Below are positions 26,977 through 40,068 of a stretch of 64,000 bases of DNA, piece by piece. The stretch spans positions 8,717,984-8,781,983 of the forward strand of contig NC_092564.1 of NCBI RefSeq assembly GCF_037975245.1. The letters run 5' to 3'. The notes beneath the pieces were generated by a model. That model made no database searches. It saw nothing but the letters and a program-made list of their open reading frames with translations, and had not been told where the DNA came from. Made by a program: the position numbers and the translations under genes. This DNA is from Apostichopus japonicus. Taxonomy: Eukaryota; Echinodermata; Holothuroidea; Aspidochirotida; Stichopodidae. How positions within the stretch are numbered: the first letter of the stretch is position 1; the number at the start of each line of letters is the position of its first letter.

Positions 26977-27285
26977 TTTCATAAAACCAATGTCTTCATT
27001 TGTAAGCTAGTAAGATGAAAAATGAAATGCTTTAAGATAAACAGGTAACGAAAAATCTGCCATAATTAAATCAATTAACCTTTGTCAAAGTGATGGAATG
27101 TACTATCTATCACAGACTATTAAACAGACCATGAAGAAACCATTCCATGCTCAATGGAGTCCTGTGTGAATACCAGTACAACACAGAATAGTACCTGACC
27201 AAACCTCTAGGTGGGATGCACGGATGAAACAAGGCTCCTTACCAACTTTCTTCAAAATCAGAAAACAAAATCTTGATGAAGAAGA

Positions 27286-27320
27286 TCCACTTGGAAGAAT
27301 TCAAAATTCTTCCAAGTGGA
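27286..27320. repeat. Perfect 16-bp inverted repeat with 3-base loop
   Basis: The left arm TCCACTTGGAAGAATT (27286-27301), the loop CAA and an exact complementary right arm (27305-27320) form a strong cruciform or RNA hairpin. The stem is too short for a typical pre-miRNA. It could be a tiny foldback element or a template-switch footprint. Confidence 0.9.
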
Positions 27321-28847
27321 AGTTGTGTTGTTTTCTATCCAGTTTCTATCCTAATGTTAATATCCAGAAAAAGATTCCTTTTTCTTCCTTTTTCTTTTAA
27401 CTATTCCTTTGAAGACAAAATTTAGTAGTTTATCTATATTACTAAATTCATTGTCTCTCATACTTTACATGAAACTGCTCAGAACAAAATTTTCAGAAAT
27501 TTTTCTAAAAATGAAATGACAGCATGCATGCATCGCACACACATTATACACACATATACAGTTCAATTAGCGCTTATTCACCAATACACACGGTCACCAT
27601 CTTTGTCATTAGTTTCCATTTCAATCTTTCCCTTTCTTTCTGTCAATAGCACCGCATACAAAAGATGTATCTACACACACGGTACTTCTAAATAGAAATT
27701 ACTAGACCGCTAAAAGTGTTCTAAAGCATAGAACCCTTTTAAAAGGCATACAGAATTTGCTGATGGAACACATCATATTCCACTCTCTCATCATTTGTGA
27801 ATTTGGGTGATTGCCAGTATATAAATCTTCATTTTTCAATGCATATATATGATCAGAGATAAAACACGAGATCATCACGCAACAACGTACATGTTTGACT
27901 TTTGGTATTGCATCAAAGCACTGTAGGCAATCTATCACTCCTGGTAGCAATTTTCTGAGATTTACTTGTAGAGTAAGATGTGGAAGGTAAAATGGGTAAT
28001 TTTATAAGAAAATCAATGACAAATCTGCATCATCTGCAATATTTTAATACAAAGTGCATATGTAATCCAACATGAGGTTTTACATAATTTAGGCAAATGT
28101 GGTGTGTCGGGTGGGGGTGGGGGTGGGAGTGTGGTCTGCAGGTCACACTAAATTGTGTTTCAGAATGCTTGCAAAAGAGGAAAAAGAATTTTTAAAAGTT
28201 GATATCAAATGATCTATATTTCTGAACATTAATTTGGTCAGAAAATTGATGCTATTCTTGAAACTATGCTATTTGTTTCTACCTAAGAAAAACAATGGAA
28301 CTTCTCTAGTATTAAACAGTACTATTCATGAACACAAATCCATAAGGTCATTTTATTAACCTATGTAGCTGCGTTAAGAGAGGGTGATATTTTCGGGGAG
28401 TTTTCGCTAAGTTCTACACTTCCTTATTGATAAAGAAAATCTCTCTGCCAAGAGAAAAAGAATCTCTCCGGCCAAGAGAGGAAATCTCTCTCGTGTAAAT
28501 CTTTCATTACAGCACATACATTATTAGTGTCCTTAAAATCACATATACTTGCTTGGATGGCTACCAACTTCAATAAATAGATAAAGACCATATTAAAATT
28601 TGAAGAAATGTTGTATAAGGAGTTATTAAGCTTTGACAAAGTGTGAAGGGAAAACATTGAAACTGCACTTAGAGCCTCTTGTCTAAGATGTCACCACCAT
28701 CACCTAAACCAGACACCCAGTGCATCCCCACGGGGAAAGTTTTCCAACTGTATGTAATTAGCAATAAAGCATTTGTGTCTTTGGTAGACTCATAGCCAAC
28801 ATCAAGGTGAATGAGGAGAGGGCCTCCTGTACAGTATAACCAGTGAC

Positions 28848-28865
28848 GTGTGTGTGTGTGTGTGT
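28848..28865. repeat. (TG)n microsatellite
   Basis: This is a short uninterrupted GT dinucleotide run followed by an interrupted one (gtgtatgtgtgtg). Confidence 0.85.
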
Positions 28866-29310
28866 CCGTAGTGTATGTGTGTGCTCCGTAGAAACACAGC
28901 AGCTTCATCTTCTTCTCCATCAGAGTTTGTGAGATGGAGATTGGAGAAGATGCCTGGAAGCGAGCTACTTACTGTACAGTAGGAATGGTGGGCAAGGGAT
29001 TCAAAATTTGGCTATATATTAGACAGTGGAAGTGGAATTAAACTATGAAGCTACTTTCAAGCAATGAAATAGGAAGCACTGAGATGGGATTGAGAATTAG
29101 AGACAATTAATTATTTCATCTGTTGTACTATATTTTACCTCATCGACGTTATCTTGTACACTGTTTAAAGTACAGTAAAGGATTCTGAAACAGTTTAATT
29201 TCCATGATCTATGCAAACCTATTATCCCTCACCACGTTTAGACTTCTGTTTCCATCTACTCTTTACCTACATGCCATATATTTGCCAATATTGTCCAATG
29301 CTCATTCCTA

Positions 29311-30490
29311 TATTTACAAACTAGTTGTCACAGTAATGCCAGTTTTGTTTTGTGTGCCTAAATATACCCAGGCACCACTCTAAACTAATTAAACCTATTA
29401 CACGATTATAATCCATATATACCAATATAATTTAATATATATATGGGTCTGTTATCATTAACTACATTTTTCTGTCTGTTCTATAGCTGTTATTACAATA
29501 CTTGTCAGTTGTCACATATCATTCATTTTTCTGTCTTAGCCTATCTATATTTAAAAACTGGCTGCCACAGTAATGCCAGTTTTGTTCTGTGTGCCTAATA
29601 TACCCAGGCACCACTCTAAACTAATTAAACCTTTTACACGATTATAATCCATATATACCATTATAATTTAATATATATGGGTCTGTTATCATTAACTACA
29701 TTTTCCTGTCTGTTCTATAGCTGTTATTACAATACTTGTCAGTTGTCACATATCATTCAATTTTCTGTCTTAGCCTATCTATATTTAAAAACTGGCTGCC
29801 ACAGTAATGCCAGTTTTGTTGTGTGTGCCTAATATACCCAGGCACCACTCTAAACTAATTAAACCTATTACATGATTATAGTCCATATAATATAATTTAA
29901 TATATATATATCTGTCTGTTAACATTAACTACATTTTTCTGTCTGTTCTATAGCTGTTATTATGATACTTGACTTGTCACATATCATTCAATTTTCTGTG
30001 TTAGCCTATCGATATAAATTTACAAACTAGTTTTCACAATAACACCAGTTTTGTTTTATGTGCCTAAATATAACCAGGCACTCTAAACTAATTAAACCTA
30101 TTACACGATTATAATCCATGTATACCAATATAATGTAATATATTGTATATCGGTCTGGAACCATTTACACATCATTCTGTCTGTTCTTAAGCTGTTAAAA
30201 CAATACTTGTCACATATCATTCAATTTGCTGTCTTAGCCTATCAATATAAATTTACAAACTAGTTTTCACAGTAACGCCAGTTTTGTTTTGTGTGCCTAA
30301 ATATACCCAGGCACCACTCTAAACTAATTAAACCTATTACATGATTATAATCCATATACCAATATAATGTAATATATATAGATTGGTCTGTTTCCATTTA
30401 CTACATTTTTCTGTTTGTTCTATAGCTGTTACTACAATATTTGTCACATATCATTCAATTTTCTGTCTTTACCTATCTATATTTACAAAC
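29311..30490. repeat. Satellite-like tandem array, about five units of 235 bp
   Basis: The landmark ggca(ccact)ctaaactaattaaacc occurs at 29371, 29607, 29841, 30077 and 30310, giving spacings of 236, 234, 236 and 233 bases. Each unit runs from tttacaaactag through a gccagttttgt block, the landmark, an AT-rich part with ataatttaatata, and ctgtctgttctatagctgtta. Units 1-3 are most alike. Units 4-5 carry shared differences, and diverged partial copies continue to about 30660. No protein-coding potential. The 158-codon plus-strand ORF beginning at 30415 is a by-product. Confidence 0.95.
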
Positions 30491-30816
30491 CCGTCACGTT
30501 CCATGCATTTCTCTTTGTCCGCTCTTATAAGTTACACCATCAACTGTCATATGCTATTACATCGTTCTGCGCCCTGTTCTTTACCTGGACTTGTCATTAT
30601 TTCTTACATTTAGTCCATTCTTCTGTCTGTTCTTCACCTAGATATTTACAAAGCTGTCAAGTACAATGCGCATCCCGTTTGATCTCAGTCATGTACAAAA
30701 CATTTGTCCTTTATTCGTCTCGCACCGTGACATGTACAGACTGTTTCATGTGCAACATTGCAGTTCTGTCCATTACTAAACCCATAACTAACCTGGGATT
30801 TCAACAACTTTATATA

Positions 30817-30926
30817 TTAGGGTGTCCACATATAAAGCCGGAGGCCCAGGTTCGAATCCCAGTAGAGGCTGAAGTATTTTCACTGTTCTGAATTTTCCAA
30901 CTCACTTCAATTTCAATTATATATAT
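30817..30926 (+). mobile_element. tRNA-derived SINE, 5'-truncated copy
   Basis: A perfect Pol III B box, ggttcgaatcc, lies at 30849-30859. The copy shares ttagggtgtcc, atataaagc, gaggctg, ttttcactgttct and ttttccaactcact with the fuller copy at 60161. The A box side is missing, and homology starts at ttagggtgtcc. The tail is aatttcaattatatata. A second partial tail (caactcactttaatttcaattat) occurs at 30979-31001. It lies directly after the satellite array. Confidence 0.8.
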
Positions 30927-31040
30927 ATCATATATCTACAGTATATATACTGTATATCACATATCTCTCATATATATATCAACTCACTTTAATTTCAATT
31001 ATAGCCTACATATATATACTGTATATATACATTACCATAG
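30927..31040. repeat. AT-rich tail region with partial SINE tail copy and palindromic TACAGTA/TACTGTA
   Basis: The sequence alternates atatat runs with acagtatatatactgt, a self-complementary segment at about 30938-30953, and one extra copy of the SINE tail at 30979-31001. It probably arose by slippage in the SINE's AT-rich end. Confidence 0.5.
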
Positions 31041-32549
31041 CTTTTACATTGACATGTACAGTTACAGTATATGGTCAGTACAATGCAACATAATTATTAT
31101 TGGATATCATGTTAAACATGAACGAGTCAATTAATTTACACATGTTAAAGACAGAAAAAAAAAAAAGACTCACATACATGTGACAATACCTCAACCTTCT
31201 GGATAAATTAGAAAATACTATCAGCTATTCCATACCAATGAACATAAAGAGTATACAACATCTGACATATGTCTGACTAAATATTGTTTTCGTGGTAATA
31301 AATTATGCCCGCACTGCGACTAGCTACCACACACGTTTTCTGCATCTGATATTCAAACACAAAAAATTCTGAGTACACAGACAATTTGTTTGAGATCGGA
31401 TAGCGATATACCAAGATAATTTAACCCCTGGGAATATGCACCCCAATTTAATGCAAACACTGCATCTTAAATCCATTTGTATAATCACATGTACGCTGAG
31501 CCACAGGTAGTTATCAACTGTAGAGCAGAAACCAAAGAACATGCATGCAATTAAAATTTTGCATATGAGGATTCAACATCGTCTACTTTGCCTTCTCCTC
31601 CTGCACGTTATTTTTTTGTTTTTTTTTTGTGAAGAAATTTTGCCTTCGAAAAAGCCGAGAGATCTTCACGAAATAATCAGTATTGTTGGATAAATAGATT
31701 GTAAACAAACTAAGTTATGGACCTCTTGCTTTCAAGGAATAAAATAAGAAGGTATAAAAACCCAGAAATAACAGAAGAGACATCTCAAATGCCAACATGA
31801 AAATGTGTTTGATTACTCTAATGATGATGTACTGTAAACCACTACGAACACGATCGCTTAATCTGTGCAATGCATGGGGCCCAGACGAGATGCTAAGGTT
31901 TCTCAGAGAGCAAATTTTCAAACAGTGGGTGTCTAATTTGAATACAAACGAAACAGTTGAAAAGGATTTCCAAGGGTGGAGGAATCTGTAACTTCTTTAC
32001 ATTGGGTGTATAGCTAATTTACCACGGCGGTGCCTCAAAAAAAAAACCTGACAAGAATCAAACCAATCAAAACAGGATGCTACCGAATTAAGGCTATCAA
32101 AATTGCTATTATATTTGTAAGTCATATTTGAAGATATATACGATGTCACATATCCTTCCAAATTCCAATGAAATGGTAAAACTATCCCTATCCTCTTCTT
32201 ATTTGCATCCTACCATCCCTGTAGACAGGACATTTTCTTCCATATATCCCTTTACATCCTTCTACATACCCATATCCACTCCATACTCATATCATAGACC
32301 TGTGGAACAACCTTTAAAACAGTGCTATAATAGCTTATGTCATATGGTATTTGAGAAATATTTATCAAGAAAACCTAAGCTAAAGATCCAAGTACTTCAA
32401 CCCTTCATTTCCAAGTCATCATTAATATTACATTACATTAAAATACAACTTCTAAAGAAATTAACTATTTCTTTCAAATGTTCCAATCGCTACCAGAATT
32501 TAATCTAACCTTAAACACATGGCTTGAAGCACTAGTAGATCCCATACAC

Positions 32550-32580
32550 CCCCCCCCCCCCGCCATCCATCCATCCATCC
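32550..32580. repeat. Poly(C) run followed by (CATC)n
   Basis: About 13 consecutive C residues lead into four tandem catc units. Confidence 0.85.
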
Positions 32581-33479
32581 CCTCACTCTTCCCAAATGTT
32601 TGAGATCAAAATAAATCTTACATACTCTCAAGGTGGCCTAAACAAATGAAACAGCGCATATTCTCAACCAAATAAACACAAGAAATATGAAAAGACATGT
32701 TAATGACACAATTGTGAGGGTTTCTTCCAAACACAGAATTATATTGCTTTTTTCACCACAGCACACGTTATGTGTGCAGCGTTCACAGATGATCTTAGCC
32801 GGCTCTCGAGGAAAAAATTGCCCTTTTCGGCGACGAAATGGTTGTAAATGGCTGTAAATAATGGGTATGACAGCTAGGCTTTTTTTCTTCAAAATTGAGC
32901 GGAGATGAGGTATTACTTGGAGGATCACTTTGCACAGTGTTGAGTGTGCGAGTGATGAGCAGTCAAATATTCCGCGTAGTATGCAGCAAATGTATCAACG
33001 ACACAGCCATATGTGTATTTGATGTAGTGTTGCAGTGTGTTTAACGCTTGTATCAATTCACATCATGATCATTATACCTCAAACGTAAAATAATCCATAA
33101 AGAAGGTACCATATGTAGTAACCTTATCAAAACTGTCTGATTATATTTGAAGATCAGAATAAATGTACTTCCAAATTAGAACACAATTGATCTACCAAGA
33201 TATACTTTCATTCAATCATACACTTTAATCTATACAAGGAAACCTGCAGTAAGATACTGTATACATATCCCCTGAACAAATAGAAGCTCCCTGCATGTAA
33301 GAGAAGTATGGTAGCCTAAGATTAAATGACAATTCGCATGCAATTTTCCCCAGTTTTGTTTGTATCATGAAAAATGAACAAACGAAAAAAAAAAAAAAAA
33401 CTTTAACCTGCATGGGCACTGGAAGAGAAAGGGTTCAGTCAGGGAAGATTTATACCATGTACTCCCGAGTTGTACAACC

Positions 33480-33660
33480 TCGTTTTCATGCCCTAAAATG
33501 CCCATTTGATGTCGTAAATTTTAAATCTCTAAGGAAGGGAGGGGAACCCCAGAACCCTTAATATGTGAGCCTGCTTGAACGAACTCAGGGGCACACACCC
33601 CCCCTCGCCTTTATTAGCATTTGGCCATCAGCTCCCCAATCCCCCAACTTTGCAAGCCTG
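33480..33660. mobile_element. Possible decayed DNA-transposon fragment (G/C-run type)
   Basis: The segment contains gggaggggaaccccagaaccc and runs of C, followed by caatcccccaactttgcaag. Its texture is like the interiors of the two hAT-like elements at 23785 and 44678 (gggaggggt... cccctccccc). No terminal repeats or target duplication were found, so this rests on resemblance only. Confidence 0.2.
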
Positions 33661-34608
33661 TGCACATCATTGGCAACTGTTGACCAGAACTATGATCTAT
33701 CCTTATCTTATTAACAATATTTACATTAAAAGTTATCATTAAACAGTTAAAATTAATTGCTTCACGTAAATAATCAAGCAAATTAGGTTTGTATTTATTT
33801 AAGTTTGTTCATTAGGCGGTAAGCCTATGACTGGCACTGTATATTATGTAGCATAAATGTTTGATCTGAATTGATATTACTGAATTACTTGCTTCAAGAC
33901 CAATGCCTTTAGATTATTCTACAAGAAGACACATCAGTATCAAATCTTACTATTTAACCAAAATACAACATATATATTTCCCTGCAAATGCTCGGGTAAA
34001 AATACACCAGCCATGGTGTTTCTATTTTGAACGAAAAACGCTTACCCTAAACCAAACATAACTACACACCATAGCCATGCAGAACTCCTTATTTAATAAC
34101 TGAAAGGTACACTACCCTGCATAGTAAGCACACAGTTCTAGGTGCAGCAAGGTATATGATAAGCAAATCAATTTTGTTGCTAATACAAAGGAAATGTTTG
34201 TTTAATTATCCAATTTATTTTAACAAGATCGGTTCACATTTTGTCAAATTACGGTGGTAAACCGTTACTTCTGTTCCAGTATAATACGCTAGAATTGATA
34301 AGGAAATTCCCTGCATATCAGATCAATAGCATTTAAATTCTGAGTGCATTATCACCTGTGTAAGTTTCATTACATGTATCCCAAAATCATGGAATGGTGA
34401 GTAATCAGCTAATGCACCGATTATCTTAGCTTTTAACATCATTATGAAAGCATGAGACTTTTTCTTAGTTAACTTTGCATTGATTTTAGAGCTGATGTTA
34501 ACTTACACTAAATGGAAAGTAAAACCAATGCCCTACTTCAGATTTTTTTTGCAGGAAACTGAAAAGACATGTACAGCTGTGACATTTACCTCCCTGCAAG
34601 CGGAGAGC

Positions 34609-34627
34609 ATATATATATATATATATA

Positions 34628-34674
<47 letters not shown>

Positions 34675-34739
34675 CTAGACATATATATATATATATATTT
34701 ATATCTATATATATATCTATATCTATATATATATATATT
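34609..34739. repeat. Long (TA)n-rich microsatellite
   Basis: About 130 bases are almost purely alternating A and T, with sporadic AAAT, TTTA, TCTA and one tctagac interruption. It is likely unstable and hard to sequence. The isoleucine/tyrosine-repeat ORF across it is an artefact. Confidence 0.95.
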
Positions 34740-35400
34740 ATAAAACTCTTATTTCTTTCAATATAATACATATATATTCAAGACAACAAGAATTGCATGA
34801 TTTTAAATGAAGCAGACAACAAGCCAACACTCATATACTTTTATTGCAATGAATATAACTTCTTACACCCAAGGCTATGCCAGCTTACCCATAGGAGAAA
34901 TAAACCATTCATTTTATCTAATATGATAATGTTTATACCACAACAGTATAATCAACTCCACGAATTTGTAATTTGTTTCCATTTATCAGTTCCAGGCTGG
35001 TAATCAGGCTAGTAAACTAACTTAGGCCTGTCATGTTGTATCCCAGTCGGCCATCCGTCACAGGCTAAATGGACTCAACCATCCTTGACTAGCAAAATAT
35101 AGACCTTCAGCAAAATACACAGATGTACAGGCACATACTCACATTATTAAAGTTGGGGAAACTAATGGTCATGAATAAGCACTGTCTGAGGCAGGTGGAA
35201 AGATATAAACATTTGTTGTTTTAACAACGTCAATAGAAAACAAAATTTTAGACAGTCAGACACTTAAAGCATAATTCTCATAAATTTCAAAAGGTGGAAA
35301 TATATAATTTTATTCAAGTTATTCATATAATGGAAAATCTTTGATTCATCTGATTTGTCACGACCAGCCTTGGTAAGATCTGAGTTTTCCACTGGTGCAA

Positions 35401-35465
35401 CTTCTACATTGCCCCACTGCCCCACTTCTACACTGCCCCACTTCTACACTGCCCCACTTCTACAT
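35401..35465. repeat. Minisatellite, cttctacactgcccca units of 16 bp
   Basis: Units of the form cttctaca(c/t)tgcccca repeat about four times, with one interposed short ctgcccca copy. The core cactgcccc also appears in the unrelated-looking minisatellite at 47067. Confidence 0.8.
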
Positions 35466-37509
35466 ATAACCTTCCCACATCCCTGTGATTATTTCTTATG
35501 ATTACTTAGATTGCAATTGTTTCCTAAACTTCAATTGCACAACACTTTGCTTCCAGTAGTATTTTACATAACATTTCACTGATACAATTTCATATAACAG
35601 CCTCTTAATTCTTTCCCCATGTAGAAAGCCATAGATCCTACATTACTGAGAACTACTACTTTCATGAAAAAAAAACGTACTGTTTGTTTACAACCTGTGT
35701 CACTCTAGGGTAAGCAATGAGATTGAATTAATAGACACAATCAGGACATGAAATGAGGCTGGTTTGGGGGGGGGGGGTGGGATGATTGGGTACCTTGACA
35801 TATTACTTTTTACAGTATACAGTATGCACAAGGCATTTAAACAAGTAATCAAGTATCAGAAACAAAATTCACATCCACCTTTGAAATAAAGAAAAATACG
35901 AATGAAAGCAGATATAAAGACGAATCTGGCTGGAGATGGACAAAGATATGGTTACATATTTTGGGCAATTTCAAATGAGGGAATCAAATGAGATAGCTGT
36001 CAAAATGATACCTACATGATATATAACAAGGTAGCCCTAGGTTAAATTGTACCTAACATCCTAACCATGTCCTGTTGTATGGAATAAACAAAACCTAACC
36101 ATATCAAACATTCACACATGTATACAAGCTAAGTACATACACACACTCCATCACCACCGCATATAGAATGTGTTAACATTTCTTGTACTAAAACCAAGTC
36201 ACCTTTATGGAATTTACACCTGAATTAGTGCTAATTAGCAATATTAAAATATTGTGTGCCTCTCTGTGCTAAACAACTTTCCACACTGAAAAGTATTTAT
36301 ACTTTACAGTATGCATTTTTACACTGGTTTCTCAAAGTAAGACAGCCTTTTAGTGGAAAATGTACTAGTTGAATTAGACAAAACATTGTATCTCTTCTAC
36401 AAAAGCTGAGGTGATATCTGCCAGGAAAAAAAAAAATTGCAACATCTCGTTACAAGACTGCTGGTAGTCACAAAGCCATTCCACTGTTCGCTCACGATTG
36501 CCCCGCAGGGCTGTCAGCATTATGACAACCTTGAGAGCATTTTCCTCCGCTTGAGAGAGAAGAGTATAATTCATCAGTCCTTTTTAACTTTTCCTTATAT
36601 ATTTATTTGGTCAAACAGACGACTGTTTTGCTTCAAAACTGCACAATTTGATATTTGGAAAGTAAATAAATAATTCATTATTTAGATTGACATCTCCTAC
36701 GGTGCAAAGGCGGGGAGAGATAAAAAAAAAAACTGAATGAGAACCTAATACATCAGCAGACATATGTGGTGCAAAATGGGGTACCTTGATGGTAAAATGA
36801 TAACCCTTTGGAATTTTGAATGGGAAATTTTAGTAGACTTTTAACCAAAATTAGTCAACCTTACTAGGCCCAATCAGTGAGTCATAAACTTTCCTATCGA
36901 TCTCATTTTTATCTAATAAATGATGGAGAAGTGATGTTTATACGATTCAGATCCCAATCCGACTCAACAACGACAAAAACAAACAAAATCCTACATTATT
37001 TTTTATATTTTTCAGTCATACTAGTTTCTTAAAACACATTATTAAGACGAATTAATACTTTATCATTGCAACCATTTCCTTTTAACTTTTTTATCATATA
37101 TTAATTTGTCACAGATGCATATATTATTTATTCCCTAACAAATTTTCAATTTCAAAGTAAAATATGACGAGAATGAAGCTAATATATAATATAATAGTCT
37201 GGCCCAAGTCTGACATAATTACTGTACTGAACTAAAATTCAACACTGCTGTGATCAAGACAGCCTGGTGCTAGTTCGGTTGAATAAGTCATGCCACCTTC
37301 AGATTATTTTTCAGTTACAGACTGTGAAAAGCTCATTTCAAGGGAATAAGAAAAGCGTTTATTGTCAACAAAATCACATTCATATGTGACACCTCTCCAA
37401 ATCTAAGGATTTATTAGACAGCTTTGACCTACTGTAAATATGCAATAATTAGTCCATCTTTCTGTAAAAAATGACTCATTTCTTTTACTTCTTTTCATTT
37501 TTTTATTGA

Positions 37510-37572
37510 AAAAAAAACAGGTGGAGGGGAGGGGAGGGGAAGGGAGAGGGGGAGAAGGGAAATGGGAGGGGG
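37510..37572. repeat. Polypurine (GGGGA/GGGAGG) tract
   Basis: About 60 bases on the plus strand consist only of G and A with very few interruptions (ggagggg-type units), following a run of A. It has triplex or quadruplex potential. The proline/leucine-rich minus-strand ORF over it is an artefact. Confidence 0.85.
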
Positions 37573-37961
37573 GTGTTTAAGGAAAGGTAAGGACACAAGT
37601 AGGATGCATGTCAATCTTATGATATCATTCTGTAGTTCCTTCACCTTCAGTAGTGAAACCTTGTTTGTAATAACTACAGTAAAACAAGAGCAAGCAGAAG
37701 CTTTTCTGTTCATCCTAATTATAAGAAATGACTTTTGTTTAACCAAAATGACAAGAATATCTTTCTATAATGGTGCTTTCCACCTGGTTTAGAGGTATGA
37801 TAGACCTTTATACTGTAACTGTAACAATCACTTGTAGCCTACAGAGATGTGCTAACACACCCATAGTGTACCCCTTTTAGTAAGTAACAGCTGTACATAC
37901 ATTGCTTAGCAGCTTCTGTATATCTTACACACCTATAGACAATGATTGGTATCCCCTCGAT

Positions 37962-37986
37962 TCCCCCCCCCCCCTCCACCCCCTTA
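37962..37986. repeat. Poly(C) tract
   Basis: A long uninterrupted C run is followed by tccaccccctt. Confidence 0.85.
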
Positions 37987-39132
37987 ACACTTCCATCTCC
38001 CCTCTGAGCCCAAATATACACACTACTCAAAGGGAATACACAATACAGACATACTGGTGGTTATTCAGTAAACTCTATTACATGACCATTGTCCACCATT
38101 GACATATATACACAATTAGTTCAAACACACCTGGCGGTAATTTAAGTCGAAAGCATACAATAATTATCTTTCTTTTAACCTTTACTTTACAAATATTGTA
38201 TATTGTTTGCTAACTTATTCTCTTGTATTGACACATGTACAGTATGTATGCAATCAAGACAGATCATTCATTTACCGTGTAAAGAATATTTATCTGATGC
38301 CCTACTATATATAAATACAATACCATGATTCACTCGGACTACAATATGATATATCCAACCATTGTTTATTCATACACTGTGTTTCTTTCCCTTTTTGGGG
38401 GGCCTTTTTTGCTTTTTATATTTTATGCCTTCCTGAATTCATACCATCCCTTCTTTTCAAAAAGTCTTCTTTTCTAATGTCAATTAAACATGCCGTTGGG
38501 TATTGAGAGGTAAATAAGCAGAAATTAGTCGTTAAAATCTACCTTTCTTCGTGTTGGCACAGCCTACTCACGATCATTCAAGCTCACTTCACAACAGCAT
38601 GCTAACAGCTGCCTCAAATGGTGTTACGTTTCACACTTGCCTCATCTATGCCAAAAAGTTATCCATAGGTCGTTTTCATTATATATCAATATATTACCAT
38701 AATGTTTCCCCCCATCAGATTGTCTGGTGATGAAGTCATTGTTAACGGCTGTAACGTTTGCCCGAATTTCATCTGCAGTGCAATGTGATTTAAAGTATAT
38801 ATCTGCAATGGTACTAACTAATGCATTGAAATGACCACTTACAAGAACAGACAAATTGAGCACAATGATGATCACAATAAAATTATAGAAATCTGTCAGT
38901 TGCTTTTATTGAATTAACATGCCTTTCAGAGATGTTAATGACGAAATGATCAGAAACGATGAAAAGGTAAAATTTTCTTTCCGAACCGAGACTCCAGTGA
39001 TGATAGCAAACTGCATATTACATTACACAATTGTAACCATTGCATATTACTTAGGCAGATAGGCAGAGATGTTGAGAGCCAGGTCGGGTCTGGGCATTTT
39101 TATGATCATCAGGCCTCCATCCATTGTGAACT

Positions 39133-40068
39133 TTAAACTGATCCCTTAAATATACCATAGAATGGAAATGAGGTTCCCCCAAACTTACTGGTTTTCTGAG
39201 GCTCTGAGGTATAATGCGTCCCGATCCGGATCATCATGTATGAAACTGGTCGATATGGACTGGAGGTGGTAGCTGACTCCGGTTTCGGTTTGGGAGCATA
39301 GTTGGATGGACCGGTACAAGTGACTGCGGTACCGGTGTGTCTGGTTCTCTGGTCCACTGTCACTTGTGTTGTGTTGGTGTCAGAGTGGCATTGCTGGTTG
39401 CTAGCTGTTGGACCAGCAGCTGGAACATTCCTAACAACTGTGAGAATAGTCACTCACAGTCCGCCTAAGCCTACTGAGGACTTAGTTCCTGAGGAGTTTC
39501 CCCCCAGTCCTCATCGGTCTGTAACTACTGCCTCAGACATATCCGGTGTCCCAATCCTAAGAGGATTCGTCCTGGATTGGGTCCCTCGCTCAGTCTGGAC
39601 AGGGGTCCCACCGAGCATCTCTCTCGATCTGGTGTATCTGAGGATAGAGCCGTGGGCACAACTAAGATCAGTGGCTCCATCGTCTGTAGGAAGGTTCCTT
39701 CTTCTGGGCCAGCGGTCCGCCTAGGTTTGATCACCTTTCCCTTCCCCTTATTCATCTTTTTGAATCTTAGCCTTAAGATTGGCAACCGTACTATTCCCGG
39801 TATCCACCGGTACTGATGGAAGAGTACTTTGTGCAACTGGGTCAATGTCGGTTCCCTCTGATGAATCCCGTGAAGGCTGCAGAGCAGGGACCGGTGACAA
39901 TTGGGCCATATGTGTCTGCAGCTTCTCACAATGCATGGAAAAGCCATGTTTTTCAAAGTTTTCTTTGTGCCCAAATTGACCCGGGCCATAGAGGCTGCAG
40001 CCCCCCTCTCCTCCCCTGACTCTCCCCCACTTGTCAGGCCTGGGCAGAGTTGTACACAATACTATCAT
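39133..40068 (-). pseudogene. GC-richer block of broken reading frames, possible old retroelement gag-like remnant
   Basis: About 900 bases are clearly richer in G and C than the surroundings and carry overlapping open frames on the minus strand (39748-40068, 39525-39989, 39133-39453), as expected of a coding sequence broken by frameshifts. One frame has a Cys/His-spaced stretch (FGHKENFEKH, then MHCEKLQTHM) that could be a degenerate zinc-finger-like motif. It is followed by a Ser/Pro/Thr-rich part and then by basic residues (KMNKGKGKVIKPRR in another frame). This pattern fits a gag or ORF1-like product of a retroelement, but I recognise no specific family. Plus-strand ORFs here are shadows. 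A decayed host gene is the alternative. Confidence 0.35.

Larger units (their letters stand above)
24270..39130. other. Gene-free stretch apart from listed repeats
   Basis: No supported exon was seen on either strand. The largest plus-strand ORFs (30415-30891 and 32128-32508) lie in satellite DNA or in pyrimidine-biased sequence and resemble no protein known to me. Confidence 0.4.

Noticed and set aside
30415-30891. Longest plus-strand ORF (158 codons)
   Set aside because: It runs through the last satellite units and into the tRNA-SINE. The composition follows the repeat, and no motif is recognisable.
32128-32508. Plus-strand ORF of 126 codons
   Set aside because: It is rich in Ser, Pro, Tyr and Ile from pyrimidine-biased DNA, with no motif and no splice or promoter support.
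34480-34743. Plus-strand ORF with Ile/Tyr repeats
   Set aside because: It is a translation of the (TA)n microsatellite.
39302-39816. Plus-strand ORFs in the GC-richer block
   Set aside because: They lie opposite the minus-strand frames and look like antisense shadows. The minus strand has the more protein-like content.
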